From Purpureocillium takamizusanense (lineage: Eukaryota; Ascomycota; Sordariomycetes; Hypocreales; Ophiocordycipitaceae), in the NCBI RefSeq assembly GCF_022605165.1, contig NC_063071.1, forward strand, positions 1,612,001 to 1,676,000: a stretch of 64,000 nt of DNA, given 5' to 3'. Under the pieces are notes generated by a model. It did no database searches and was not told the DNA's origin. It saw nothing but the letters and a program-made list of their open reading frames with translations. Shown in pieces: positions 1-11,292 of the stretch. Both the position numbers and the translations under genes were made by a program. Within the stretch, counting starts at the first letter, position 1; every line of letters begins with the position of its first letter.

Positions 1-1478
1 TGAGCGTCCTCGCATCGGTGCTCGAGGGCCTCACCCTCCTCAAGACGTCCAAGGACGGCAGCATCGAGCGGGTGCAGGCGTGCATCGCGCAGGCCGCCAA
101 GTTCCAGTTCGACCCGACGGTCAAGATCATGCAGCTCGACATGCTCACGCTGCTCCTCGACTTTGCGTCCAGCCTGCACCGACAGAGCCCCGACGCGACG
201 GCCCAGAAGTTGCGCCGTCTGCAGACGCGCCTCGACGAGTGCGACGACTGGCACAATGTCAAGGCCGAGTTTCTCGTGCCCATCAAGAAGCAGCCCGCCA
301 ACGCGCGGACGGTGAGCGAGGACACGGCCGCCATCGTGAGGGCTGGCGACGGCGACTCTGGGTTTGACTATCTTGTCATGTCCTTTATGACCAAGATGGA
401 GCTGCGGTCGCTCGTGTGAGTTTTACCCATCCACGTTCTTCAGGTGCCCCGTGTTCCGTGCTGACACGCTTTATATACGTAGCTTTACGTTCAGCGGTCT
501 CGCCGACCTACACAAGCCCTCATCGCAGGGCCGTCGGTCCACTGAATTTTGGCGGGAGGGCCTCAAGATCCTCGACACCTGTAAGTTGCAGCTCAAGCCC
601 CCTTTCTTCACCCCATCTATTGGGCTTCGCGCTGACCCCTCGCAGGGGACACCTCGACAGCCGGCATCCCGTACGGAGCACCTGTCCCACTATCAATCGC
701 CGTGCGGCAGCGGGCGTGGCGCGTCGAGGCACAGGCGTACATCAACGTTCTCCTGGGACTCATGGCGGCGAGCCACTGCCAGTGGGACAAGGTCAAGCAG
801 ATTCTGGCAAAGCTGGGCACGCTCATCACGCCTACGACGCAGCCGACAGTAAAATTACTTTCTCTTTATCTATCTGGAGTCTACCGCCAAGGGACGGGCG
901 ATCTTAGGGGTGCTCTCGAGGTCTTTGTCGACGGACGCTTCACGGTACCAAAGGGATCGTCAGCCACCAAGGCTGGACACCAGGAAATCGCGCTGCTCGC
1001 CGGTCTGAACCGGCTGTGGATCATGCAGCACCCATCGTGCCGAAACGACCACGAGACACAGGACCTCATCGAGCAGCTGCAGCCATTCTGCAGCGACCAC
1101 TGGAACATCGACCTCCGAACTGCGTGGCACAATGTCGTGGCTGCGCTTGAGACGGACCCTCCTCAACAGCTCAACCAGCAAAAGCAGCACATCCACGCCG
1201 CCATGGCGGGGTCCAAGATAACAAACAACATCCTCGGGGCGGCCGTCACGCTGTGCATCATGCGCAGCCGCTTCTTCGAGAACGTGATTGGCGAGCAGGC
1301 GCTCAAGAGCGCGCGGGCGGCGTCCAAGCAGGCGCAACGTAGCGGCAACATTCTGTGGCAGAGCGTGGCGGACGGCATGCTGGCACAGTCTTACGAGGTC
1401 CAGGGCCAGCGGGACGAATCGCGACACGAGTGGGAAAAGGCGACGCAGGAGGCCAAGGATGCATTCGCGGGGAGTTGA
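1..1478 (+). CDS. MAU2: Cohesin loading factor Mau2/Scc4 (C-terminal part, 5' end outside window)
   Basis: Scc4/Mau2 is the TPR-rich partner of Scc2 in the complex that loads cohesin on chromatin. The window opens inside the gene with an open frame from base 3. Exons are 1-415, 483-580 and 646-1478, with introns at 416-482 (GTGAGT...TAG) and 581-645 (GTAAGT...CAG). About 447 residues are visible. They are almost wholly helical with TPR-like spacing, including the segments RAWRVEAQAYINVLLGLMAA and SKITNNILGAAVTLCIMRS, which I recognise as the Cohesin_load family. No start can be given because the N-terminus is missing. It converges on HSH49, with 396 bp between the stops. An alternative would be another TPR scaffold, but the match over the full length makes that unlikely. 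Confidence 0.85.
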
Positions 1479-1874
1479 GTCGGTATGTGTGCGAGACTAT
1501 GCGCCTGAGTCTCTTGATCTATCTTTGCTTTCTCGCCCGGTGATGGTTATTGTTGCTAGGCGTTCTTTGGCTCAACGTGTCGATGGCATCGAGGGTGTGT
1601 GGCAAAAACGGGCTTGGCTGTCATTGTTCTTTAGGCCGGGCAGGTGCGTCTCTCTCGTTGTAAGATACCTGGCCGCATCTGGCCCACAACCACAATGAGT
1701 CTTTGTGATGCGTGAATAAATGCTTTCACGATCAAGTCTTGTCGAGGAGACTTACGTTTTTCTTACAGTAGTTGTACATGAAGGGGTTGATTCTGTGTCG
1801 AGGGCGTGATGTAACGCTTAGGCCGCGGACAAGCCACACGGCCGTGTTGACGTCGTCATGGACGTGGTCGCTGC
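1479..1874. other. Convergent intergenic spacer, MAU2 / HSH49
   Basis: This 396-bp tail-to-tail spacer should hold both 3' UTRs and polyadenylation sites. AATAAA-like sequence is present at 1715-1720 (gaataaat) on the + strand, about 240 bases after the MAU2 stop. No coding signal was seen. Confidence 0.6.
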
Positions 1875-3170
1875 TTAGCGACGAGGATAGCCAGGCGGGG
1901 GCTGAAATCCGGGAGGAGGCTGGAAGCCGGGGGGCACCGCGGGCGGCGTGCTCGTGGCGCCGGGTGGTGGCGGACCGGGGAAGCCAGGGGGCGGCGCCGG
2001 GAAGCCCTGCTGGGCGGGCGAGCCGTTGGGAGGGCGGAAGCCGCCGCCCGGGTGATAGTCAGCAGGGTTGGCGAAGCCGGCGGGACTCTGGGGCGGGCGA
2101 GCGGGCAGGCCTGCGGGAGGAGGGCCCAGAGGAGCAGCAGAGCCACGAGCGCCGACCGCAGGAGGAGGCGGGAACTGGCCGCCTGCACCGTACGGCGAGG
2201 GTCCGCGGTGCTGAGGGGGCGGGGCGAAGCCGGCGGGCATGGCGTGCGGAGGGGGGGGCGCATGAGGGGGAATGCCGACGGGGCCAGGAGGAGGCATGCC
2301 ACCGCTGGCGGCCGAAGGGTCGAAGCTTGGGGGAGGGCCCTGGGGATGCGGAAGCGTGGTGCCCGGGGCAGCTGCGCCCGTGGGCGTGGCATTTGCACCG
2401 GTGGTGGGCTGCTGGAGGAAGGCCTGGGGAATGGGCTGGGCCTCGGGGACGATGTTGCGCAGCTTGGCCTGAGCCGCCAGCCGGCGCTCGGCCTTGTCAC
2501 CGTGGCGCTCACCGCGGCCGTCCTTCTTGAAGGCATACTGGACCGAGATCTCCTTGCTGAGGAGGTACACACCGCTGAGGTTGTCGATGGCGGCGTCGCT
2601 GCTGTCAAAGTCGGCGAAGCTGATGAAGCCGAAGCCCTTGCTGTTGCCGCTGTCGTCGCGGGCGACCTTGGGGAGGCTGAGGAGGGGGCCGAAGCGCGAG
2701 AAGGTGTCGTAGAGGAGCTTCTCGTCGACCAAGTGGTCGAGGTTTCCGACGAAGAGCTCGGCGCCCACGTCGGCGCCCTTTTGCTTGTCGGCGCTGGCCT
2801 TATTGACGCGCAGGGGTTTGCCGTAGAGCTTGATGCCGTTCATGACCTGAGCCGCGTACTCGGCGTCCTGGGGGCCGCGGAACTCGACGAAGCCGAAGCC
2901 CTGGTGGTTTTGCGTGACGCGGTCGCGCGGCATGTGGATGTTGTGGATGGGGCCCATCTGGAGCATGATCTCGTACACCATGGCCGTGGTGGCGCGCTCG
3001 TCGATGTTCCCGATGTAGACGGTCGCCTCCTTGTCCTGCTCCCTGGGAGGAGAGGGAAAATCCATGTTAGACGAACGTTCTGTTTGGTTTTCTCTTTCTC
3101 ACGGTCTGGCAAAACAAAAAAACGCGAGGAGTAGGAGGAGAGAGCTTTACCAGTGCCGGTTCTGCGCCAT
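1875..3170 (-). CDS. HSH49: U2 snRNP SF3b subunit 4 (Hsh49), two RRMs plus Pro/Gly-rich tail
   Basis: SF3b4/Hsh49 contacts pre-mRNA next to the branch site as part of the U2 snRNP. RRM1 has RNP2 VYIGNI (about residues 15-20) and RNP1 GFGFVEF (about 55-61). RRM2 has LFVGNL (about 103-108) and KGFGFISF (about 142-149), followed by the family's AFKKDGRGERHG segment. From about residue 205 to the end (395) the protein is low-complexity Pro/Gly/Ala. The in-frame ATG at 3063-3065 lies inside an intron. The better start is 3168-3170, giving a 20-base first exon (3151-3170, MAQNRHW) joined across an intron at 3043-3150 (GTAAAG...CAG) to EQDKEATVY, which restores the expected SF3b4 N-terminus. It is divergent from TOM7. 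Confidence 0.95.
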
Positions 3171-3643
3171 GACGGCGGAGAGGTTTCGCGGTGGTTAGTG
3201 TGAAGCTGGCGATCCTACGCCGAATGATGAGAAACGTGACAAGATGCAGAGAAGAACGAGTGTCGAGTCGGAGCTGTGGTGAGGGCACGGGGGGAGGTGG
3301 GAAAGGGAGCGTTGCGGAAGGCAGATTTGTGGTTGTCGTGCGTTTGCAAGTTGAATATTTGGGGGAGCTGGGCGCCAAATAATTTCGGAGCTCTGTTCCA
3401 TGTGTTCAGTCGCTGGGCAAGGCGCGTGGGTGGTTCTGCCGACGTTTGTCCGACGCGCAGGTGCGACGCCTGGATTTTTTTGGATGTGCAAACTGAACTA
3501 CCGACGAGCGCCGAACATACATCCCCCGACCCCGAACCACGAGACTTCCGCATCGTCGCGCCGCTGCCCATCGAGACGACGACTCTTTTCTCTTCGCGAT
3601 ACGTTCCAGCGCCATTAGTGAAAATAGTCCGTCCGCCGCAGCC
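3171..3643. promoter_or_regulatory. Divergent promoter region HSH49 / TOM7
   Basis: 473 bp lie between the two start codons. The region must contain both promoters and 5' leaders. No TATA box or other firm element was recognised. The assignment rests on gene orientation only. Confidence 0.5.
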
Positions 3644-4059
3644 ATGTTCGCCCTGTCCGAGGAATCCAAGGTTGGTTCACCTGGTGACACCATGCTGCGA
3701 CGGAGCTGGCGCTGACAGCAACGACAGGAGCGCATCGCCAAGCTCATCGACGTCTCCCGCGTCGCCATTCACTAGTGAGACTGTTCATTCGCGGGACCTG
3801 ACCACACCGACGCTGACATTGCGATGCAGTGGCTACCTGCCCCTGATCCTGTACCTCGGTACGCCGCACTCGCCCGCCCCGTCGACAAAACGGGCTGCGC
3901 ACGGAAGCAGGGCATTGCTGACCATATGCAGGCTACACCCGCAGCGACCCCCGGCCCTCCATCATCCGGTAAGATACGGAACTGCATTTGTTGGTTGTGC
4001 GGCGGGATCCCAGATGCTGACGTGGAATCTCTCCAAGCCTCCTCTCTCCTCTCTCTTAA
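3644..4059 (+). CDS. TOM7: Tom7, small subunit of the mitochondrial outer-membrane TOM complex
   Basis: Tom7 is a single-span protein that modulates assembly of the TOM translocase around Tom40. The gene is too fragmented to show as a long reading frame. Five exons are read by hand: 3644-3670, 3728-3774, 3830-3858, 3932-3968 and 4038-4059 (stop TAA). The introns start GTTGGT, GTGAGA, GTACGC and GTAAGA and all end in AG. The spliced product is 53 residues, the family's normal size. It begins MFALSEESKERIAKLIDV, has the hallmark HYGYLPLILYLGYTR (membrane segment and its C-terminal flank, about residues 24-38), and ends RLLSPLS, as Tom7 proteins do. All phases join correctly, which is strong evidence for the model. 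TOM40 lies about 43 kb away in the same window. Confidence 0.93.
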
Positions 4060-4619
4060 GCGACGAATCATTCCCTGGGCGGAGTGACAGATTGTACATT
4101 ACTCAAAGCGGTGGTAAGAGGGAAGAGACAAAAAGGCTGGAGGTACCAAGCGCAAGTTACTTGTCGCATTCAGCACGGCGTTGGGATACGCACGCAGTGC
4201 AAAGACGGGAGCGGGCGAGGCTCGTCCGCAGACGCCGGGAGGCACGGCATACTCGCGGACGAACGAATTGTACCAACAGGCATGCACGTATTTTAGACGA
4301 TGAAAACCACCCTCTGAACATTTCTTGGAATGTACTTGCCCCGCTTTGTTATCCTGGAGACATGATGGCGTAAACTGTGCTTGGACCAGATGGTGTCGAT
4401 TGCCAACGACGGGCTGGGGGCGGGCGCAAGGCCGAAACTGGCCGACGAGCTCCAGCGCTCAACGTTCCCCCAGAAAAAAGTCGCCGACGTCACTCCAACA
4501 CCACCACCTTCATCATCCACACACACACGGCCGAACAGTCCCGGCCAGAACCCTCATCTCAAGACTCCCCCCTCTCCGCCATGTAACGGTGCGGCCCGTT
4601 CTCAAAACCCCGTCTTTTT
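4060..4619. promoter_or_regulatory. Intergenic region TOM7 / mitochondrial carrier
   Basis: 560 bp between tandem genes. It should contain the TOM7 3' UTR and the carrier promoter. A CA/CT-rich stretch at 4496-4580 precedes the carrier start. No specific site was identified. Confidence 0.4.
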
Positions 4620-5713
4620 ATGCCCGACCCCAGCCATGCGGGCCTCTCCCCGGCCGCCGTCGAGTCCGTCGCCGGCCTCAGCGCCGGCACCGTCGCGACT
4701 CTAGTCGTCCACCCGCTCGACATTGTCAAGACGCGCATGCAGAGTACGTGATTTCCCTTTTTTGGTTCCCGGGGAGAGAGAGAGCGAGAGAGGGGGGGGA
4801 GCAGAGCAACGCAAAACAAAGAAAAAGATCCACGCTGACGATCGAGAGGGGGGGAATAGTCTACCGCAGCGGCTCGTCCTCCTCGCCGCGCCCCACGACC
4901 GTCGCCCTCCTCCGCTCCCTCACCGCAAACGACCGCCCCGTGGCCTCCCTCTACCGCGGCCTGACGCCCAACCTCGTCGGCAACGCCTCCAGCTGGGCCT
5001 CCTTCTTCTTCTTCAAGTCGCGCCTCGAGCGCGCTCTCGCCGCCCACCGCGCCCACCCGGGTGGACAGCCCACGGCCGGCGACTACTTCGTCTCGTCGGC
5101 CCTCGCCGGCGTCGCCACCTCGGCCCTCACCAACCCCGTCTGGGTCCTCAAGACGCGCATGCTCTCCTCGGACCGCGCCGCCGCCGGCGCCTACCCCTCC
5201 ATGCTGGCCGGCGCCCGCGCCATCCTCCGCTCCGAGGGCCTGCGCGGCTTCTACCGCGGCCTCGGCGTCTCCATGCTCGGCGTCTCCCACGGCGCCGTTC
5301 AGTTCGCCGTATACGAGCCCGCCAAGCGCGTCTACTTTCGGCGGCGTGAGGCTGCTGCCGCTGCCGCTGCTGCTGACCGCGGCGGCGGTGGCAGCTCGGC
5401 GGTCCACGACGCGGCGGACGCCCGCAGGCTCACCACCGAGGCGACCGTCGTGCTGTCCAGCGTCGCCAAGCTCGTCGCCGGCGCCGTCACCTACCCGTAC
5501 CAGGTCCTGCGCAGCCGCCTGCAAAACTACCAGGCCGACGAGCGCTTCGGCCGCGGCTTCGTGGGCGTCGTGTCGCGCACCTGGGCCGAGGAGGGCCTCG
5601 CCGGCTTCTACCGCGGCCTCGTCCCCGGCGTGGTGCGCGTCATGCCCGCCACGTGGGTCACCTTTCTCGTGTACGAGAACGTCAAGTACTACCTGCCGCG
5701 CTGGCTCGACTGA
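4620..5713 (+). CDS. FLX1: Mitochondrial carrier, Flx1/SLC25A32 (FAD/folate) type
   Basis: This is a member of the inner-membrane SLC25 family. Exons are 4620-4743 and 4860-5713; the intron at 4744-4859 has GTACGT...TAG. The product is 325 residues, a normal carrier length. The three repeat signatures are HPLDIVKTRMQ (residues 31-41), NPVWVLKTR and YPYQVLRSRLQNY. The aromatic NP-W-V-KTR in repeat 2 and YPYQV in repeat 3, with no acidic residue, are the features that separate the FAD/folate subgroup from other carriers. FxRG motifs (FYRGL, SLYRGL) follow each repeat. The acceptor at 4859 is chosen because it alone keeps frame and gives MQIYR; the nearby CAG at 4867-4869 breaks frame. An Ala/Gly-rich insert between the second and third repeats is unusual. 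The substrate (FAD or folate) is inferred from family only. Confidence 0.88.
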
Positions 5714-5869
5714 TGACGGGGGCGTCGTCGACGACGACGATGACCGGGAGGGGGAGGGGGAGAAGGAGCCGCCGCGTGAAGAAGCACAAGTCACAGTCAT
5801 GTTTCTTTTCGGCCATGCGCATTTTCGGGCCGCGCTGGGCCTGTAACCGGACGACGCTCCGACACGCGA

Positions 5870-5912
5870 GCGTACATGCGTACATATAGTACTACGTACG
5901 TACTACACTCCA
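5870..5912. repeat. TACGTAC palindrome cluster
   Basis: Tightly packed palindromic steps (GTACAT, ATAGTACTACGTACGTACTAC) about 160 bp downstream of the carrier stop. The same motif recurs in several other intergenic places in the window and never in the exons I modelled. Confidence 0.5.
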
Positions 5913-6785
5913 TCATCCATGATCCTTCCGCGAGCGCGTGGGACGAGCGTCCCCTTCCTACCGGCCCGGGACTGGGGCGGCGGCGGCTGCGGCTGCGGCT
6001 GTGGCAGCGGCAGCGGCGCACATATCACGTTCCTGAATCACCTATAGCCAGGCAACATCTCGTACATGTCACCATCACACTTGCCAAGCCAAGAAAAAAA
6101 ATTGAGACTCGCAGTCTGTTGTCCCCCATCCGTCCCGTGCCATCTACCCGGCCATCCCATGCCCCCATCCATTCCCTTGCTTTCCATCCTTCGCCCCATC
6201 CTTCCGCTTTGTTCCTACTTAGTAGTGACGTGACACAAACGTAGAACCTTCTGCAAAGAGCTCGCTGGCTGTCCCGGCAGGTGCCGCCGTCGCGTGCCTT
6301 GGAGCAAAGGGGCAACCGATACGCGGCAAACAGGGCTGTAGGGTAGCAGCACACACCCCCCTTGTTTTCGTTCGCCTATTCTCTCAGGGGCTCGCCGCAA
6401 CACGACACCAAAAGATCGTGATAAAGTGCCTGTTTTTTCCTTGCCATTTTCATGTCATGACTTATCGTGGCTTGCTGTAAACGTGGCCCTATAATGCCCA
6501 TGACCCGGCAGTTACCAGGTCATAACACCCCCCCTTGCTGCGGAGCACACATATATTATCGCCTGATATATATCTCCTGGCCGTGAGGGGGACGGACGGG
6601 GTACCGTCTCAACGACGACGGAGGCGCATGAACTCCTCCACCACGAACGAACGCCGCGCGCGGCAACAAAGCACACATACAATCACCGCCGACCGAACAG
6701 GACACAAGCAAGCAAACTCACATGAACTGTTCCCCAACAACCCCCCTACCCCCCCTTCGCCCCGAGCAAAGAAGACCAGTCGTAT

Positions 6786-6857
6786 GCATGTACGCATGTA
6801 CGTATGTATGTATGCCCACGACAAACCGCACCCGCACCCGCACTCGCACCCGCACCC
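6786..6857. repeat. (ATGTACGC/TATG)n followed by (CGCACC)n microsatellite
   Basis: A run of GTATG/GTACG tetramers (6786-6814) is followed by about five CGCACC-type hexamers (6827-6857). Reading frames through it give meaningless Arg/Thr or Gly/Val dipeptides. Confidence 0.8.
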
Positions 6858-8371
6858 CGCTGTCGCTGCCGCTGCCGCGCTTCGTTCGGCGGCAGGAGGA
6901 GGGGAGCTCGTAACCATGATGCCCACATGCCGGGGTCTCAATCCCTCCCCTCAACGCGCCGGCCGCAACCATGTCTCCGGTGCAACGAGAGCCCGCATCC
7001 CAACAATCCGGCTCCAGGCCACGCCCGCCCCAAAAGCCATGCTAATCAAGTCGCTTCACCCAAGACTTGAGCCATGGAAGCCGATCCGCCGTCTCGTACT
7101 CAACGAGTGTCTTACGCAACCCGCCGCGTCCCCCGGGGGGGAGGGGAGGGGACACGCTGTATCTGTCTGCCCCCCTCCCCTCGGCATGGCAGACGCCCCC
7201 TCCCCGCTCTCTCTCCTGGGGGCAGGGGTCACGCTGCGAAAAAGAAAAAGAAAACACACAAGGACAGACACAAGACATAGATACACGCCCTTCTACACAG
7301 CCTCGCGGCATTGACGAGCCTGATTTCAGGTTCATTTCAAGATCATCATGCGCTGGGAGAGCCATCGAAGAAAGCGACTGGGCAAAGTTCAAGTTGCTGT
7401 GGCGGGCTGAGGTCTCACGGCTCGACCGAACAGACGGCCACGGGACGCGGAATACGAGCCGTCTCGCCGGCCCGAAAGAGCAGCTTCTCAAACGGCCCTC
7501 GTCTCTTGGGATTCACGAGCACCCCGCTGCGACCAATTTCACACGCTGGCAGACGCTTGCCCTCTGGTAGGACGACGGGGTCACGGCGGGGAGTGGAGCG
7601 GGAGGTGGTGGCAAGTGGGAGGGGAGGCACTGTCCGTAGGATGAAAAGGTCTTAAACACTCTTCCGTGCGACGACCACTGTGGCAGCAGCAAGTGTCAGT
7701 TGAGGCCCGGCGGGTGGCTCTGTGTGGATCAGAGACCGCGTGTGGCGAGACTCGCAGAACGGAGAAGGGACTGTGTTCTTCGCCCGGTTGGTGCTGTGCT
7801 GGCGACATGGAATCGCAAACGGGCGGGCGAGACCATCGCGGTGTTGACGCTTCATCTACGGCAAAGAAGGTGACGGGGCCCAAGAGCCTGGAAAGTAAAA
7901 ACAGCCGCTGGATGCAGAGTTTGCCTCGGGGGCGGGGAAGAGTCTGTACCTGCGTACCTGCTGTGTTCGCCGTGTCTGCTATGCCATGCTGCAGGCCGTC
8001 GCGCCCGCGGGGGGGGACGACATACATGCTCTGGTCCGCACCGTTGCCTCGCCTCGAACGGTACAGAGTGCTTCGACTTTCATCTCCTCGCTGTATCGAC
8101 ACGACATAATCAACTGCGGAACGACTAAAGCCGCCGACGCGGCCCGGCTGAAACGGATCACCAGGTCCGGATCAAGACGCTCCCATGGGGATCGAGTTGG
8201 AGCAATTCCGATCGATAGCTCCAAGCCCAGGCCCGAACATCTGGTCACATATTGCCTGGTTGGTAGCGGACAGGAACTGATACCATGGTCATGGCTAAAC
8301 ACGAGGAAAGGGACAACAAGGATTCGCAAGGGCCAGGGACTAGGGCTTTCCGTGGGTGTGGAGGTGGAGGG

Positions 8372-8398
8372 TGGAGGCGGAGGCGGAGGCGGAGGCGG
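8372..8398. repeat. (GGAGGC)n hexanucleotide repeat
   Basis: More than four tandem GGAGGC units with a G-rich flank (8358-8401), giving a poly-Gly or poly-Pro frame. This is a simple repeat in the desert. Confidence 0.8.
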
Positions 8399-9687
8399 CG
8401 GACTAGGCTGGGATGCTGGAGAACGAGATGCACGAGAAACCGTACAAGGGACTGCTAGAGCTAGTAGAGCAGGTCCGGCTTTGAACAAGTCACCTTGGGC
8501 CCTCGACGCTTCCCCCTGAGGATGGAACGAGACTCGGGCTGCTCTGACCCCGTGTCCGTTGTCGAGGCCGAGCAGACTAGATGGGCATCACGGCAAAGGA
8601 TGGGCAGCTAGTAGAACGAGGTCGGGTGAATCGAGATATCTGACTACGGGGGAGGCGCCCGTCACCCGGTGCTCGAGTGCGCCTCGGCAGACAGACTAAT
8701 GCCACTGTTCCTGGATCTGGAAGCGCCGGGCCGAGCCTCAGCTCGACGCAAGTTCTTGCAGCTGCCGCGTAAGGAGGGGGGGGGGATAACTTAGTCGGAC
8801 TACGGCAGACGCACGCTCGGATGACCCGCGGGCTTGGAGGTCGTCGATCATGATGCGGGCGCTGGCCCGGGTCGCGCGTACTTGGACTCTACTGCAAAGA
8901 GCGGCGGGATCGCGGCAGTAGTGTTACCCGTTTCCACAGGAGGCGGGTCTTCCGTTGGTCTGGTCAAAGATAACGGGACGACTGCCTGATGGCGGCAAAA
9001 ACGTCAAGAGATGGGGTCCCCGAGCTGAGAAGAGGTGGACCGAGGCCGCGGGTGGCTTTCCTAGTAGAGCCACAAGGGAGGGATGGCCTCGCAAAGTGGA
9101 CGCGAGGGTTGACAAGTCTCATCTAGCACTTGCAATCGGATGGGCCATGATGGCTGACGACCTCCAGATCAGGCGAATCGATAATGCACCCGGTGGTAGC
9201 TGCATATCTGAATCGTGTCAAAAACCAGAAGTGCGGGAGATGGGAGGAACTCGAGCCCGCTTTGCGCTGCCAGGGAGAGAGAGAGTCGCATCAGATGCCT
9301 GTCATGCGGCCATGTTACAAGGCTAGGGAAGCAGGCTCGAGATCCGGTTGTATGTACGTATGCACCTTGGGTTGTGCGAGCCAAGGCCGGCGGGGCAACG
9401 ACAGGCGTCGCGTCACAGCGATCTGAAATGTGAGCGTTGCAAGGCAGGCCGGCGAGGCAGGGGGTGTGGCTGGGGATTCGTTCATATGTATGTATGTAGC
9501 AGCTGGGGGGAGTGAGATCGGATGAAGCGAGGGACGCGTGCATGGTACGTACAATAGCTATGCACAGATGCGTGTGTGAATGTATGCACATGCGTGCATG
9601 CGCAGTCATGTTGTAGCACGGGCCGGCAAGCAGGTCGAGAACTCGGAGCCAAACCCCGGGTTGATGGCTGAGGTATCGTGTGTGCGT

Positions 9688-9757
9688 CCATACGTACAGG
9701 GCGTTTGTGGATATACGTACGAAGAGTGTATGTATGTACGCACGTATGTACGTGAGC
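9688..9757. repeat. TACGTAC/TATGTACG cluster
   Basis: CATACGTACAG, ATACGTACG and TGTATGTATGTACGCACGTATGTACGTG occur within 70 bp. This is the densest example of the palindromic TACGTA motif in the desert. Confidence 0.6.
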
Positions 9758-9879
9758 GCCGACAGCCATCGCTCGCGGTTCTCCTCATTCGGGCTTGGCC
9801 CAGAGGGACGACGGGACTGCGGGCTGCATGTGTGAGGCAACAAGACTCGAGCTACTAAGTAAGGGCCGCGAGCAAGAGA

Positions 9880-9904
9880 CGGCGGCGGCGGCGGCGGCGG
9901 CGGG
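9880..9904. repeat. (CGG)8 trinucleotide repeat
   Basis: A perfect CGG tract of about 24 bp in non-coding sequence. Confidence 0.9.
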
Positions 9905-10421
9905 ATGGCTGGACGAGCGAGCGGAGGGAGGGAGGGGGCGTGGCCGAGAGCACTTACTAGTCAACATGGTGGCGAGAGCAGGGAGACAGACCGGAAAGCC
10001 TCAGACACCACACTTCGACGCGCAGCCGTACCTGCGGCGGGACAAAGAAAACAAGACGACAGCCAAGCGTCGCAAGAGTGGCAAAGAAAGCCCGTCGCAC
10101 GGACGTAGCCGGCGTCGCTGCGTCTCCCACTCGCAACGTCTCCTGAGAGAGCAGGACCCCTTCTCCCGATCATGGCTTTCCGGGGGCGATGCGAGGCTTG
10201 TCCATATACCAAGTTAGTCATGGTGGGGGCCAGACGGCAGATGAGGAGTGATGGATGGGGAGGGGGCGGGCAAAGCATGGATGGGGTCCTTCGTCTCGGA
10301 CATGATGCCCGCCCTCGTCGGGATAACTTGGCTGTCGATATGACCCGGGCTCGGCCTGCGTGGTATAGATGATGGTGTCGTCGGCCATCGGTGGTGCATG
10401 CTGCCGAGTCGGCCGTTACCA

Positions 10422-10449
10422 GGTATCTGGTATCTGGTATCTGGTATTT
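10422..10449. repeat. 7-bp tandem repeat GGTATCT x3 plus one variant
   Basis: Three exact GGTATCT units are followed by GGTATTT. The 7-bp period is not a multiple of three and the repeat lies outside any gene. Confidence 0.85.
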
Positions 10450-10597
10450 GGGACCGAGTGAGAAACCCTTGCCGTGCGTGCATGGACCGGTGCGAGGGGA
10501 AAGAGATCACCATGAGGCATCCCTTTGACGCATCTGGGATGTGGATGCAACGCAACGAACCGTTGCCCACTGCCACTCATGTTGATATCAGCAGGAC

Positions 10598-10719
10598 CGG
10601 CACCGGCACCGGCAGCAGCACCAGCACCGGCAGCAGCACCAGCACCAGCACCGGCAGCAGCACCAGCACCAGCACCAGCACCAGCACCAGCACCAGCACC
10701 AGCACCAGCGCCAGCGCCA
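10598..10719. repeat. 120-bp CCAGCA/CCGGCA hexanucleotide array
   Basis: About 20 hexamers alternate between CCAGCA, CCGGCA and GCAGCA, with CCAGCG at the right edge. Three frames read as Ala-Pro, Ser-Thr or Gln-like dipeptides and create several false open frames on both strands. This is the largest short-unit array in the window. Confidence 0.9.
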
Positions 10720-11248
10720 CTGCCCGGCATCCCGGCGCCGCTTCCGGGTGGACGGCGCTGCAGTTGTGGTTGTCGTCAAACGATGCATCACAAGTCGCTT
10801 GATACTAGTAAAGACCCGAACCGTCCATGGCGCCGGGCTCGCGTCTGGATCCTCGTCCGGATCGGTCCATCCCATCTCCAGAGTGTCGAGTCAAATGCCG
10901 ACCGACTGATTGGCCCACAGAGTGCTTAAAACAGAACGATGCTGCGCATACATCCACGTATCAGTTGTCTTGTCCACTGCTTGAGCCCAGTCGGGCGAGG
11001 TGCGGATTCCCGCCATCTTCTGACCTCTCATTAGGAGGGAGCCCGCCGTGGCATGACATGGCCAAGGACTCCCGCTTGTTTCCGCGTGAAATGGGGCTTG
11101 TTGAGGTACACACCTGCCTCGAGACGACGATAATTTGACGGCGTGCTGTTCGCTGACACCTGTCGCCTCGCAGGCCGCCCAGAGAGAAGAGAGCCCTTGC
11201 AAGCCCGGTCCAGCCACAGAGGCAAGGGGTGCTCTGTTGTGGTGGCAG

Positions 11249-11292
11249 TACGTAGGTATGATGGTGTGTACTCCGTACGTACATACGTAGCT
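11249..11292. repeat. TACGTAC cluster
   Basis: GTACGTAGGTATG and CTCCGTACGTACATACGTAG within 44 bp, the same motif as at 5.9 and 9.7 kb. Confidence 0.5.

Noticed and set aside
2052..3134. 360-codon frame antisense to HSH49
   Set aside because: Shadow of the RRM gene; its Val/Glu/Leu-rich text is produced by the opposite-strand codons.
4559..5800. 413-codon frame antisense to the mitochondrial carrier
   Set aside because: It is the GC-rich shadow of the real carrier exon, which has clear family motifs in the other strand.
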